Source of the DNA: DAOTVY01 sp041082245
Lineage (GTDB): Bacteria; Chloroflexota; Chloroflexia; DTKN01
Length of the DNA: 36,029 nucleotides
Assembly (NCBI GenBank): GCA_041082245.1
Contig: JBDOIE010000218.1
Location: 1 to 36,029, forward strand
Reading direction: 5' to 3'
A model generated the notes under the pieces. That model did not search any database and was not told where the DNA came from. It saw only the letters and a list, made by a program, of their open reading frames with translations. The translations under genes and the position numbers were made by a program. Of this stretch, positions 22,681-30,176 are shown piece after piece (position 1 is the stretch's first letter; each line of letters opens with the position of its first letter).

Positions 22681-23163
22681 TCACTTCTCCTCGGGAACCA
22701 AGTCCGGGATGCGCCAGTCGTAGACGTCCTTGAGGATAAGGGGAACCAGGACCGTCGTCGTGCGGCGCACCCCCGGAACCTTGCCCACGACCTCGGCGAC
22801 AAAGTGGTACAGCTCCGCGTTGTCGCGTGCGACCACCTGGATGCTGATATCGCGCTCGCCCGTAGAGCAGGCCACATAGGTGACGCACTCGTACTGCGCC
22901 ATGTGGCGCGCCACCTCGGGAATTCGACCTGGCTCGACTTCCAGGAACACGTCAGCGGTAACGGGGAACCCCAACGCTTTCGGGTTGGCGATCGCGGAGA
23001 AGCGGATGATCCCTTCCCGTCGCAAGCGCTCGATCCGGTAGCGCACCTTGCGCTCCGAAATCCCGAGCATGCGGCCGATCTCGGCACAGGAGCGCCTTCC
23101 GTCCTCCATCAGGAGGTTGACGATCTGGCGGTCGGTTTCGTCGATTTTCGACATTATTTGCAT
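22681..23163 (-). CDS. Lrp/AsnC-family transcriptional regulator
   Basis: 160 residues with the canonical layout: an N-terminal winged HTH (DETDRQIVNLLMEDGRRSCAEIGRMLGISERKVRYRIERL) and a C-terminal RAM ligand-binding domain (about 65-150). It should respond to an amino acid or amine and regulate the downstream permease and perhaps the whole minus-strand run, including itself. Two starts are possible, residue 1 (23163) or residue 4 (23154). Neither has a good Shine-Dalgarno site, and the promoter at 23188-23216 predicts a leader of only about 15-25 bases. Translation may therefore be near-leaderless. Confidence 0.9.
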   Translation of the reverse strand: MQIMSKIDETDRQIVNLLMEDGRRSCAEIGRMLGISERKVRYRIERLRREGIIRFSAIANPKALGFPVTADVFLEVEPGRIPEVARHMAQYECVTYVACSTGERDISIQVVARDNAELYHFVAEVVGKVPGVRRTTTVLVPLILKDVYDWRIPDLVPEEK

Positions 23164-23187
23164 CCAATTATGCCGATCGCGACTTTG

Positions 23188-23216
23188 ATTATACCCTATA
23201 GCGACCGAAAAGTCAA
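23188..23216 (-). promoter_or_regulatory. Sigma70-type promoter for the Lrp/permease run
   Basis: On the minus strand TTGACT (23211-23216) and TATAAT (23188-23193) are separated by exactly 17 bases, nearly perfect consensus. Transcription would start around 23181, about 20 bases before the regulator ATG. It is the only strong promoter I see for the minus-strand run down to base 30. Confidence 0.8.
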
Positions 23217-23673
23217 GAGAGTTGCAGGGAGATTTCCCGGCCTTTCGTGCTCTCCCACGGAAACGCCGGACGTCGATGGATCGAGATTTCGAGCACGCCG
23301 CGCAGGGGTCATGCGAGGACGCGCCGACCGGCGCCTTCGGGGTCTAGATACAGGGGCGAGGACCCGCCTCGCCCATGGGCGGCGTGCTCGACCGCCCATG
23401 GCCCCGGAAACAGGTAGATTTCGCGTGAGCATCGATCGGCCTCCGGCCCCCTGACGGGACACAGAAAAGCCCCAGGAGACCTTCGGACACCGGTTGGGAC
23501 AGGTAGCCCTGCCGCGACCTTCATTCTACGCCAACCGCTTCGCCTCTACCGCTTGTCCTTCGGCGGCAACCTGCAGGGGCCCGAATCTGTGAGCCCCAAA
23601 GGCCACGGACAAGGGGTGTGCCGTCCTCCAGCGCCCGCGCTTTATGTTATGCCGGACTTAGAAACCGCAGCGG
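23217..23673. other. Gene-free region with a GC-rich palindrome
   Basis: About 457 bases with no convincing gene on either strand. It contains a perfect 8-bp hairpin, GGGCGAGG/CCTCGCCC, at 23354-23374, followed by the palindrome GCCCATGGGC (23371-23380), and a weaker stem near 23576-23600. I looked for SRP, RNase P, tmRNA and 6S hallmarks and found none. The region separates the divergent Lrp and tRNA promoters. Confidence 0.5.
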
Positions 23674-23702
23674 TTGCCAGAGATGCGGAGCCGTGCTATA
23701 AT
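23674..23702 (+). promoter_or_regulatory. Promoter of the tRNA cluster
   Basis: TTGCCA (23674-23679), a 17-base spacer, and TATAAT (23697-23702), starting transcription about at the first base of tRNA-Ser(CGA). Confidence 0.8.
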
Positions 23703-23709
23703 AGCGATT

Positions 23710-23798
23710 GGAGAGGTGTCCGAGTGGTTGATGGTGCGGCTCTCGAAAAGCCGTGAGCAGTGCAAGCTGCTCCGTGGGTTCGAATCCCACCCTCTCCG
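23710..23798 (+). tRNA. tRNA-Ser (CGA)
   Basis: Class II tRNA with 7-bp acceptor GGAGAGG/CCTCTCC, long variable arm (GAGCAGTGCAAGCTGCTC region) and T-loop GGTTCGAATCC. The anticodon loop CTCGAAA gives anticodon CGA, reading UCG serine codons. It has no encoded CCA. Confidence 0.93.
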
Positions 23799-23806
23799 CC
23801 TTGCCT

Positions 23807-23895
23807 GGAGAGGTCGCATAGATGGCCGAGTGCGCACGCTTGGAAAGCGTGTAGGCGTGATGAGCGCCTCGCGGGTTCGAATCCCGCCCTCTCCG
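23807..23895 (+). tRNA. tRNA-Ser (GGA)
   Basis: Class II tRNA nine bases after the previous one, with the same acceptor stem GGAGAGG/CCTCTCC, a variable arm near TAGGCGTGATGAGCGCCTC, and T-loop GGTTCGAATCC. Anticodon loop TTGGAAA gives GGA (UCC/UCU). CCA is not encoded. Confidence 0.93.
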
Positions 23896-23901
23896 CTCGA
23901 G

Positions 23902-23930
23902 TTGACAAGAGGCGGCGATGCCGCTATAAT
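23902..23930 (+). promoter_or_regulatory. Consensus promoter before tRNA-Leu (GAG)
   Basis: Perfect TTGACA (23902-23907), 17-base spacer and perfect TATAAT (23925-23930), eleven bases before tRNA-Leu(GAG). It probably drives the remaining tRNA genes of the cluster. Confidence 0.85.
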
Positions 23931-23940
23931 AGAATTGCAG

Positions 23941-24027
23941 GCCGAGGTGGCGGAACTGGCAGACGCGCTAGGTTGAGGGCCTAGTGAGGAAGTTCTCCTC
24001 GTGCGGGTTCAAATCCCGCCTTCGGCA
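23941..24027 (+). tRNA. tRNA-Leu (GAG)
   Basis: Acceptor GCCGAGG pairs with CTTCGGC (one G-T), with a long variable arm (TGAGGAAGTTCTCCTCGT) and T-loop GGTTCAAATCC. Anticodon loop TTGAGGG reads as GAG, decoding CUC/CUU. CCA is not encoded. Confidence 0.92.
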
Positions 24028-24072
24028 CTGCTTCTTTGAGGCGAACCAGGGCCGGCCGCCCGGTCGGAACGA

Positions 24073-24146
24073 GGGCGATTAGCTCAGCTGGGAGAGCGCC
24101 TCGCTTACACCGAGGAGGTTCACAGGTTCGAGCCCTGTATCGCCCA
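24073..24146 (+). tRNA. tRNA-Val (TAC)
   Basis: Acceptor GGGCGAT pairs with ATCGCCC, D-arm TAGCTCAGCTGGGAGAGC and T-loop GGTTCGAGCCC. Anticodon loop CTTACAC gives TAC. CCA is not encoded. Confidence 0.94.
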
Positions 24147-24150
24147 TAGC

Positions 24151-24226
24151 GCCGCGGTAGCTCAGTTGGTAGAGCACATGACTGAAAATCATGGGGTCGT
24201 CGGTTCGATTCCGACCTGCGGCACCA
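24151..24226 (+). tRNA. tRNA-Phe (GAA)
   Basis: Acceptor GCCGCGG pairs with CTGCGGC, D-arm TAGCTCAGTTGGTAGAGC and T-loop GGTTCGATTCC. Anticodon loop CTGAAAA gives GAA. Unlike its neighbours it ends with an encoded ACCA (CCA at 24224-24226). Confidence 0.94.
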
Positions 24227-24229
24227 CGA

Positions 24230-24303
24230 GCGGAAGTAGCTCAGCCTGGTAGAGCGTCTGCTTGCCAAGCAGATGGTCGCGGGTTCGAATCCCGTCTTCC
24301 GCT
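24230..24303 (+). tRNA. tRNA-Gly (GCC)
   Basis: Acceptor GCGGAAG pairs with CTTCCGC, D-arm TAGCTCAGCCTGGTAGAGC and T-loop GGTTCGAATCC. Anticodon loop TTGCCAA gives GCC. It is followed directly by a terminator hairpin. CCA is not encoded. Confidence 0.94.
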
Positions 24304-24312
24304 CCTCGGGCA

Positions 24313-24339
24313 GGGGGCCGAACGGCCCCCGTTTTGTTT
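24313..24339 (+). terminator. Rho-independent terminator after tRNA-Gly
   Basis: Stem GGGGGCCG/CGGCCCCC (24313-24320, 24323-24330), effectively with a four-base loop, followed by GTTTTGTTT. It ends the first part of the tRNA cluster. The following tRNA-Leu(TAA) must be read through or have its own promoter. Confidence 0.85.
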
Positions 24340-24407
24340 GGGGCATAGGGGAAACGGCCACCGCAACGTAAAGGGAAAAACCAGGGCGCCCGTCCGTCTT
24401 CCTTAGA

Positions 24408-24491
24408 GCCGAAGTGGCGGAACCGGCAGACGCCGCGGACTTAAAATCCGCTGGGGGCAACCCCGTGGGGGTTCGACTCCCCCCTTCGGCA
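24408..24491 (+). tRNA. tRNA-Leu (TAA)
   Basis: Acceptor GCCGAAG pairs with CTTCGGC, the long variable arm is GGGGGCAACCCCGT, and the T-loop is GGTTCGACTCC. Anticodon loop CTTAAAA gives TAA. It lies about 100 bases after the terminator behind tRNA-Gly. No clear promoter is visible in that gap. CCA is not encoded. Confidence 0.92.
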
Positions 24492-24864
24492 TTTGCGGCT
24501 CCAGGGCAGGTAACATCCTCGGTTCGGTAGCACGCGTCTGCCACAGTTGGGAAAAGGATGGCACAGCGTACTTATCCGGCGTCCGCTGTCGGTTTGCTGT
24601 AATCCTCCCTGCACTGCGCTTGAGTCTCGTTCCATCCCACCCCTCCGGTCCGCTGGCAGGGCAGTGAAACGCGTGCGGACGGACGCGGAGTAACGGGCAA
24701 TCCAGGACCGCACACCACGGGAGTAGCCCCAAGAGGGCAGAAGGAGAGGAAGCCATGCGAACCGCTTGCGCGATCCTCATATATAGGAAAGAGGACCAGG
24801 GTCGGCCGAGGGCTACTGGCTCCACAGTGGCCCTCACTTCTTCCCTCACCTTTGCGCGTTGGGG
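24492..24864. other. Gene-free stretch after the tRNA cluster
   Basis: About 373 bases in which I see no convincing gene, RNA or terminator. A short ATATATAG run (around 24780) could be a promoter remnant. The 3' end of the NfeD-like gene borders it on the right. Confidence 0.4.
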
Positions 24865-25260
24865 CTATCGAGCAGGTCCGGAGCGCCTGGCACGCAGGGT
24901 GTGATCATTCACGATGTCTGTTACCTCGATTTCATCCCCTTTTTCCCAGAGCGGTCCATCTGCAGGGTCTTTCACTACCCACGGTCCACAATAGGCGATA
25001 ACGACTTCGCCGCGCGCGGACCTGTCCACATGGCGAACCCGCAGGCGCTGGCCAAGCAGGTAGCTGTATTTCCGCCGCGCCTGTACATGTTCGCGCCACG
25101 ATCGAACACCGCTGAACACGGGGGCGATCACGAACGGAGACAGGGCCAGAAAAGCAACACCAAGGGTGATCGCCAAAGGCGGTAGGTGCGGGGCAATGCC
25201 GGTCGAAATCCAGAGCAAGATTAGCCACACGAAACCTGCGAGGAGCGCTGTAGTTTTCAA
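24865..25260 (-). CDS. NfeD-like two-helix membrane protein
   Basis: 131 residues: two hydrophobic segments (about 6-22 and 29-50), a basic linker (SWREHVQARRKYS) and a C-terminal soluble part of about 60 residues. That part carries a beta-rich pattern (GQRLRVRHVD, GEVVIAYCGPWVV, KGDEIEVTDIVNDHTLRAR) resembling the OB-fold of NfeD proteins, where a gly-rich start and a V-x-V-x-G ending surround a tryptophan. NfeD proteins partner with stomatin/SPFH proteins in membrane quality control, but no such gene is nearby, so the role is open. It could be the last gene of the ATP-grasp transcript. Confidence 0.5.
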   Translation of the reverse strand: MKTTALLAGFVWLILLWISTGIAPHLPPLAITLGVAFLALSPFVIAPVFSGVRSWREHVQARRKYSYLLGQRLRVRHVDRSARGEVVIAYCGPWVVKDPADGPLWEKGDEIEVTDIVNDHTLRARRSGPAR

Positions 25261-25287
25261 AATACCACGTGGGGTATCGGATACGAA

Positions 25288-25491
25288 CTAGCGGAGTTTG
25301 CTCCAGTGGGGTACCTCCTCGCGGCGGCGGAAATGCCACCGGATGGCAAGCGCCAGCGCCAGACCCAGGACCATGGTCAGCACCAGGCGGCGGTGAAAAG
25401 GGAGATCAGCATCCAGAAAGAGAGCTCCAGGCCGTTTCTCGGGCATCCCCGTGGGGACAAGTTTGCTATCAAACCGTCCTCCTCCGGGCAC
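25288..25491 (-). CDS. Possible small membrane protein
   Basis: An open frame of 67 codons (GTG start), or 52 from an internal ATG at 25446, with one hydrophobic stretch LVLTMVLGLALALAIRW followed by a basic tail HFRRREE. It sits between the ATP-grasp gene (22 bases) and the NfeD-like gene (27 bases) on the same strand. A GGAGGAGG lies inside its 5' end, which fits neither start well. The hydrophobic/basic pattern is the only evidence that it is real. Confidence 0.3.
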   Translation of the reverse strand: MPGGGRFDSKLVPTGMPEKRPGALFLDADLPFHRRLVLTMVLGLALALAIRWHFRRREEVPHWSKLR

Positions 25492-25513
25492 GACGGCCCA
25501 GCCATCGCAACAG

Positions 25514-26530
25514 TCAGCGAAAGCCGAAGGTGGGATGACGGCGAGCGGCTAGCTGCACCAGCCGGCCGATCAGCTCACCGTAGGAGTACCCTGCAACCGA
25601 CGCGGCTTCCACGAGGCTGGTCTCGGGGCTGATGTCGGGGTTCGGGTTGACATCCAGGACGTAGAAGACACCGTCCCGCAGGCGGACATCCAGCCGCGCA
25701 TAGTCGCGACACCCGAACGCCCGATATACGGCACGCGCGAGCTGCTCCAGACGCTCCCGTTCTTCGGAGGAAAGCAGGGCAGGCACACGCACCTGGATCC
25801 GCTCGTACGGGTCAGAACCCGGGCAGAACTTGGATTCGTAGCTGCAGATCCGCTCGCGCGGGTCGCTCAGGGCGCCGAAATCCATCTCCGCCGGCGGCAG
25901 GACCTCGATCGCCTCGTTGCCCAACAGCGAAACGTGGAATTCCCGCCCGTCGATGAAATCTTCCACCAGCGCCGGCTGGCAAAACGTTTCACGCACGTAC
26001 GCCACGCGCCTGCGCAGCTCGGCCGGGGTAAACACCACCGCTTCCGGGGAAAGGCCAACGCTGCAGTGCTCAAAGGCCGGCTTCACGATCGCCGGAAAGC
26101 GGTCCCAGCCGTCCAAATCGGAGCCGTCGTAGACCTGCCAGTGCGGCACCGGCAAGCCGCAACGCGCCAGGAACCGTCGCACCCCTGCTTTGTCCCAGCA
26201 GCGGGAAAGCACATCTCCCCGTGACCCCGTGTAGACAAACCCCAGCCGCTCGAGCGCTTCCGCAACCAGTCCCTCGCTCCGCGGCACCCCCGGAAGTTCT
26301 TCGCAGGCATTGAAGACCACCACGTCCCCGGGCCGATAGCCCCGGAGATGCGCGCGCAGCTCGGGCGTACGGACAAGCACGAGGTGCACACGATGCCCCT
26401 TCCGCACGAGGCTTGTTTCCAGAGCGGCCGCTTCCTCGAGCGCGCTGTCGATGTCCGAATCCGGCCAGCCAGGATCCAGGTTGAACAGCAGCAGCACAGG
26501 CAGAACAGAGTCTTCTCCGGGCCTGTTCAA
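25514..26530 (-). CDS. D-alanine-D-alanine-ligase-like ATP-grasp enzyme
   Basis: 338 residues with the ATP-grasp layout: an N-terminal Rossmann-like part (LPVLLLFNLDPGW; VFNACEELPG like the Ddl FN-EG motif), ATP-binding lysine K150 in PAIVKPAFEHCSVG, hinge LVEDFIDGREFHVSLLG, and the metal site LDVNPNPDIS (292-301) with D293, N295 and N297. It ligates a carboxylate to an amine using ATP, but the substrate is not shown. It lacks the characteristic Ddl substrate loop, so calling it Ddl would be overreach. The start is a TTG at 26530, chosen because AAAGGAGGTAGC stands immediately before it. Earlier codons lack a site. It has its own promoter (26644-26672). Confidence 0.75.
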   Translation of the reverse strand: MNRPGEDSVLPVLLLFNLDPGWPDSDIDSALEEAAALETSLVRKGHRVHLVLVRTPELRAHLRGYRPGDVVVFNACEELPGVPRSEGLVAEALERLGFVYTGSRGDVLSRCWDKAGVRRFLARCGLPVPHWQVYDGSDLDGWDRFPAIVKPAFEHCSVGLSPEAVVFTPAELRRRVAYVRETFCQPALVEDFIDGREFHVSLLGNEAIEVLPPAEMDFGALSDPRERICSYESKFCPGSDPYERIQVRVPALLSSEERERLEQLARAVYRAFGCRDYARLDVRLRDGVFYVLDVNPNPDISPETSLVEAASVAGYSYGELIGRLVQLAARRHPTFGFR

Positions 26531-26822
26531 GCTACCTCCTTTGCAACTGCCTCCCGCTACCTGTACCCTCTGCTGCCCAGACCGGCTGAGAAGCGGCCGG
26601 CAGTTCGCTCCACCCACTTCCGCTCAGCGCGGTGCCCGCCTTCAGTATACCAGCGCTGTACCCAGAGCGCAATACCCACTTCATCGCGTCGCCGGATTTG
26701 CGTCCCGGGTGAACCCCCTGGCCCGACGGCGGCGGCATGCGGGGCGCCTGCACATCCGCGGTGCGGCCTTGCCCCGTGTATCTTACCCGGGTATGTAAGG
26801 CGGGAAAGCAGTGCCCCTTACC
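26531..26822. other. Promoter-bearing gap before the ATP-grasp gene
   Basis: About 290 bases between the stop of the AsnRS-like gene and the ATP-grasp start, both on the minus strand. Apart from the promoter at 26644-26672 and a short CTTAC/GTAAG stem near 26785-26802, I see nothing recognisable. No strong terminator is visible for the upstream gene. Confidence 0.45.
26644..26672 (-). promoter_or_regulatory. Extended -10 promoter for the ATP-grasp gene
   Basis: On the minus strand TTGCGC (26667-26672), 17 bases, TATACT (26644-26649) with TG one base upstream (extended -10). The transcript would carry a leader of roughly 105 bases before the TTG start. Confidence 0.65.
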
Positions 26823-27770
26823 CTACAGCGAGAGCGTCCCCGGGACCTTCGGGAAAAGCACCCCATCTTCGATCCGCCTGAGCCCGCACAGGAACCGGGT
26901 CAGCCGCTCGACGCCGATTCCAAAGCCCGCCGACGGATACAGACCGCGCCGCGCGATCTCCAGGTACAGCCGATAGTCCTCCGGGTCCAGGCCCGCGCGC
27001 TCCATCCGTGCCAGAATGCGTTCCGGCGTGTACTCGCGTTCCCCGCCCGACAGTGCTTCCCCGAAGCCTTCGGGGTAGATGAGGTCCATGTCCACAAGCG
27101 TCCCCGGCCGTTCGGGGTCCTCACGATCGTAAAATTCGCGCGCTTCCACCGCCATGTCGACGATCCAGAGCGGCTCTTCGCTTTCCTGGGACAGGATCAC
27201 TTCATAGTTCGTGCCGTAGCGGTCGTATGCGTCGCGATAGGAGACCCGACGGAAGGGACGAGACGGTATACGTAGCTTGCGTCCGAAGACAGCCAGCGCT
27301 TCGGCACACTGTTCCTGCACCCAGGAGAGCGTATAGACAAGCAGCTCTTCCCCCAGTGCCATTACGTCCTCCCTCGTTGCGCCCCGTACCTCCAGGTCGA
27401 GCTGCGTGAACTCGACGAGGTGCCGGCCGGTGTCCGCGAGCTCGACCGGCTCCAGCCGCACGTTCGGGGAGAAGGAAAAGATGCGCTCGTGGCCGAGCAC
27501 CGCGATCTGCTTATGGAAAATCATACTCCGCGTGAGCTGGTATCGCTGCCCGTAGTACTCCACTTCCGCGCGGCCTGTGGCGTGACGCAGGGGATCCGTC
27601 ACCGGAGAAAGGATGACCGGCAGGATCTCGACAAAGCCACGGCTCCGCAAGAAGTCGCCCATCGCCCGCACCGCTTCGCTCTGCACAAGGAGCGCGTACT
27701 TCAGCTTCTGGTCGCTTACGCGCCGGTAGCAGAACTCGGCCAGCTCTTCGATCCGAGACCTCGGGTCCAT
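26823..27770 (-). CDS. AsnRS-related asparagine synthetase (archaeal AS-AR type)
   Basis: 315 residues, a class II aminoacyl-tRNA synthetase catalytic core without an anticodon-binding domain. It matches the size and character of archaeal asparagine synthetases derived from AsnRS/AspRS. Motif 2 surrounds NVRLEP, then TGRHLVEFTQLDLEV (about 103-128). Motif 3 is GFGIGVERLTRF (282-293), with the ATP-binding Arg289. It is expected to activate aspartate with ATP and amidate it with ammonia. A role as aaRS-like protein-modifying enzyme is the alternative. ATG 27770 has GGAGG seven bases upstream. It follows the ClC gene by 57 bases and probably shares its transcript. Confidence 0.75.
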   Translation of the reverse strand: MDPRSRIEELAEFCYRRVSDQKLKYALLVQSEAVRAMGDFLRSRGFVEILPVILSPVTDPLRHATGRAEVEYYGQRYQLTRSMIFHKQIAVLGHERIFSFSPNVRLEPVELADTGRHLVEFTQLDLEVRGATREDVMALGEELLVYTLSWVQEQCAEALAVFGRKLRIPSRPFRRVSYRDAYDRYGTNYEVILSQESEEPLWIVDMAVEAREFYDREDPERPGTLVDMDLIYPEGFGEALSGGEREYTPERILARMERAGLDPEDYRLYLEIARRGLYPSAGFGIGVERLTRFLCGLRRIEDGVLFPKVPGTLSL

Positions 27771-27827
27771 CCCGCACCTCCGCACGTATCCCTCAGCCAC
27801 GTTTCGCCGATCAGACAGCCGCCAGGA

Positions 27828-30101
27828 TCAGGCCTTTTCTGGGTTCGCTCCCTGCAGGCAATTCTCGACCGCCTGCTGATCTTCTGGACGCAGCTCTACC
27901 ACAACACGGTCCCCCACCTCGAGCACTGTGTCGCCGTGGGGAACGAGCTCGTTGCTCTGCCGTACGATCCGCACCACAAGGCTGCCCCGTGGCAAACCGA
28001 GATCCGCGATCCGCTTTCCGACGCCGGCCGATCCAGGGGAAAGGACGTACTCGGCCTGGCAGAGAGAATCCTTTTCGGGCAACCCTTTCCCTTCCAGCAG
28101 CAAAGCCCGCACCAGCGCCCCGTTCTCTGGGCTGTCAACCATCAGCACCAGGGTATCCCCCTCGCGGAGCGTCGTATCTCCCCGCGGGATGATCGCGCGC
28201 TCGCCGCGCTGGATCGTCACGATGATCGTTCCGAATGGCAGGTTGAGCGCCCGTACCGGCCGGCCGACCGCCGGAGCGCCGTTCGTCAGCGGCACGGTGA
28301 GCAACTCGCCCCCACGATGGCTCGCCAGGCGCATCTGCTGGAGACGTCGCTCGGCTTCCAGCTGCCGGCTTAGCCCCACGCGGTAGGCCCGGATGACGTC
28401 GGAACGCCCAACCAATCCCACAACACGCCTCGGATCCTGCCGGGACACCACCGGAACGCGCCCGATGCCGTTCGCGGCCATCAGGAGCATCGCTTCGTGC
28501 AAGCTCTGGTCCGGAAACAGTGTCACCGGGTTCCGTACGCAGATGTCGCCGACCTGCTCTCCCCTCCCCTCTTCCAGCGCAGAAGCATAATCCGAGAGGG
28601 TTACGACTCCCACCAGATGCCCTCCTGCGTCCACCACCGCTGCACCGTGCTCTCGATTCTCCCAGAAGAAACGGCCGAGCTCCTCAAGCGGCATGTCGGG
28701 TGGAACCGACGCGAAGCTTTTCGCCATCGCCTCTTCCACGCTGACCCTTTCGAGCACTCCTCGATCCCGCCCCTGCTCCAAGTAGATTCCACGCTTTGCC
28801 AGCCGCGCCGTGTAGACCGACCCGGGGCTCAACCGCCGGGACAAGAGGGTGCTCACCGCTGCGCACAGCATGATGGGAAGGATAATCCGGTAGTCCCGCG
28901 TCATCTCGAAGAGCAAGAGGATCGCCGTGATCGGGCAGTGCACCGCCCCGGCCAGCACCCCGCCCATACCGACCAGGGCGTAGGCCCCCGGTGGGCCCAC
29001 TACGTTCGGCAGTACTTTGCCTACCATCTGCCCAAAGGCCCCACCGAGCATCCCGCCGATGAAGAGCGAGGGGGCAAACACGCCGCCCGACCCGCCGGCC
29101 GCAAGCGTGGTCGCGGTCAGGAGCGGCTTCAGCACCATGAGCGCCGCCAGCACCCAAACCGCCACGGGCTCTCCGTGCAGCAAGCCGTCCATCGTGTCGT
29201 ATCCCACGCCGAAGAGTTGCGGGAACGCGATGCCCGCCACACCCACCAGCGCCCCTCCGACTGCTGCCCTCAACCAGAAGGGCGCCCTCCATGCGTGGAA
29301 GCGCTCCTCGATACCAACAAGCCCACGTACATAGAGCGTCGACAACAGCGCAGCAGCCAACCCCAGACCGAGGTAGAGGAAGAGTTCCCAGGGCGAGCGC
29401 AGTGTGTACTCTGGAATACGAAACGCCGGGCTGTCTCCACGCAGCACGCGGGTGATCACCGAAGCCGTCACCGCTGCCAGCACCACCATCCCGAAGCCGC
29501 CCGTGGTGAACTCTCCGAGGATGATTTCCTGGGCAAAAAAGACTCCGGCGATCGGTGCGTTGAAAGCCGAAGCGATACCGCTGGCCGCCCCGCAGGCCGC
29601 GAGGGTGCGCACCCGTTCGCTCGGGAGGCGGAGCTGCTGGGCAAACCACGAGCCAACGGTTGCCCCGATCTGTACGTTGGGGTCCTCCGGGCCGACCGAA
29701 CCTCCGGTGACGATCGTGATCACCGCCGCCATGACACGAGCGACGGCCGGACGCACCCGCAGCCGGCCACCGCGCAGAGCCACTGCCTCCATGATCCCGG
29801 CCACGCCGTGCCCGGCCTCGCCCGGGCAAAGGAGGCGCGCAAGATATGCCGCCGCGACCAGGCCCAGGATCGGAAGGACAAGCGCGACGAAATATCCCCA
29901 CTTTGTGTCCGCTTGGGAGTGCGCAAAGAGCACCCACTTGTGGCCAGAAGCCAGGCGAAAAACGGCCCGAAACCCCTCGCCCACCAACCCGTTTTCGATG
30001 CTGAGGTGAAACAGGTACGACCCGAGCGCTGTAACTGCACCGAGCAGCGCAGCGCTCGCGGCCAGGAAGATGGGTTCCATTTGCTGGAACCGGCGCAGCA
30101 T
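27828..30101 (-). CDS. ClC-type chloride channel/antiporter with CBS and TrkA-C domains
   Basis: 757 residues. The N-terminal ClC membrane core (to about 410) shows the gating-glutamate loop GSVGPEDP (E139), the ion-filter region GHGVAGIMEAV in place of GSGIPE (positions 97 on), and the third filter loop GGVFAPSLFIGGMLGG. Next come a CBS-domain pair (about 450-580; VEEAMAKSFASVPPDMPLEE, then GRVPVVSRQDPRRVVGLVGR) and two TrkA-C/RCK-C domains (from about 610 and 680, each with a GD(T/R) ending loop). This fusion indicates nucleotide- and perhaps second-messenger-gated ion flux. The start at 30101 is supported by CTGGAG just upstream. Longer in-frame starts would begin before the probable transcription start. 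Confidence 0.85.
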   Translation of the reverse strand: MLRRFQQMEPIFLAASAALLGAVTALGSYLFHLSIENGLVGEGFRAVFRLASGHKWVLFAHSQADTKWGYFVALVLPILGLVAAAYLARLLCPGEAGHGVAGIMEAVALRGGRLRVRPAVARVMAAVITIVTGGSVGPEDPNVQIGATVGSWFAQQLRLPSERVRTLAACGAASGIASAFNAPIAGVFFAQEIILGEFTTGGFGMVVLAAVTASVITRVLRGDSPAFRIPEYTLRSPWELFLYLGLGLAAALLSTLYVRGLVGIEERFHAWRAPFWLRAAVGGALVGVAGIAFPQLFGVGYDTMDGLLHGEPVAVWVLAALMVLKPLLTATTLAAGGSGGVFAPSLFIGGMLGGAFGQMVGKVLPNVVGPPGAYALVGMGGVLAGAVHCPITAILLLFEMTRDYRIILPIMLCAAVSTLLSRRLSPGSVYTARLAKRGIYLEQGRDRGVLERVSVEEAMAKSFASVPPDMPLEELGRFFWENREHGAAVVDAGGHLVGVVTLSDYASALEEGRGEQVGDICVRNPVTLFPDQSLHEAMLLMAANGIGRVPVVSRQDPRRVVGLVGRSDVIRAYRVGLSRQLEAERRLQQMRLASHRGGELLTVPLTNGAPAVGRPVRALNLPFGTIIVTIQRGERAIIPRGDTTLREGDTLVLMVDSPENGALVRALLLEGKGLPEKDSLCQAEYVLSPGSAGVGKRIADLGLPRGSLVVRIVRQSNELVPHGDTVLEVGDRVVVELRPEDQQAVENCLQGANPEKA

Positions 30102-30176
30102 AAGACTCCAGATCGCCTCGCTGCGAGCCTGGCACGGCACACCCATACCATACCCCCGATCGCACAGGATGTCGGC

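Noticed and set aside
23302..23414. Repeated short palindromes interpreted as a CRISPR array
   Set aside because: No regularly spaced identical repeats of 25-37 bases are present and no cas genes occur in the window.
23440..23660. A possible stable non-coding RNA (6S, SRP, RNase P or tmRNA) before the tRNA cluster
   Set aside because: None of the conserved cores of these RNAs could be found on either strand, and only short stems are present.
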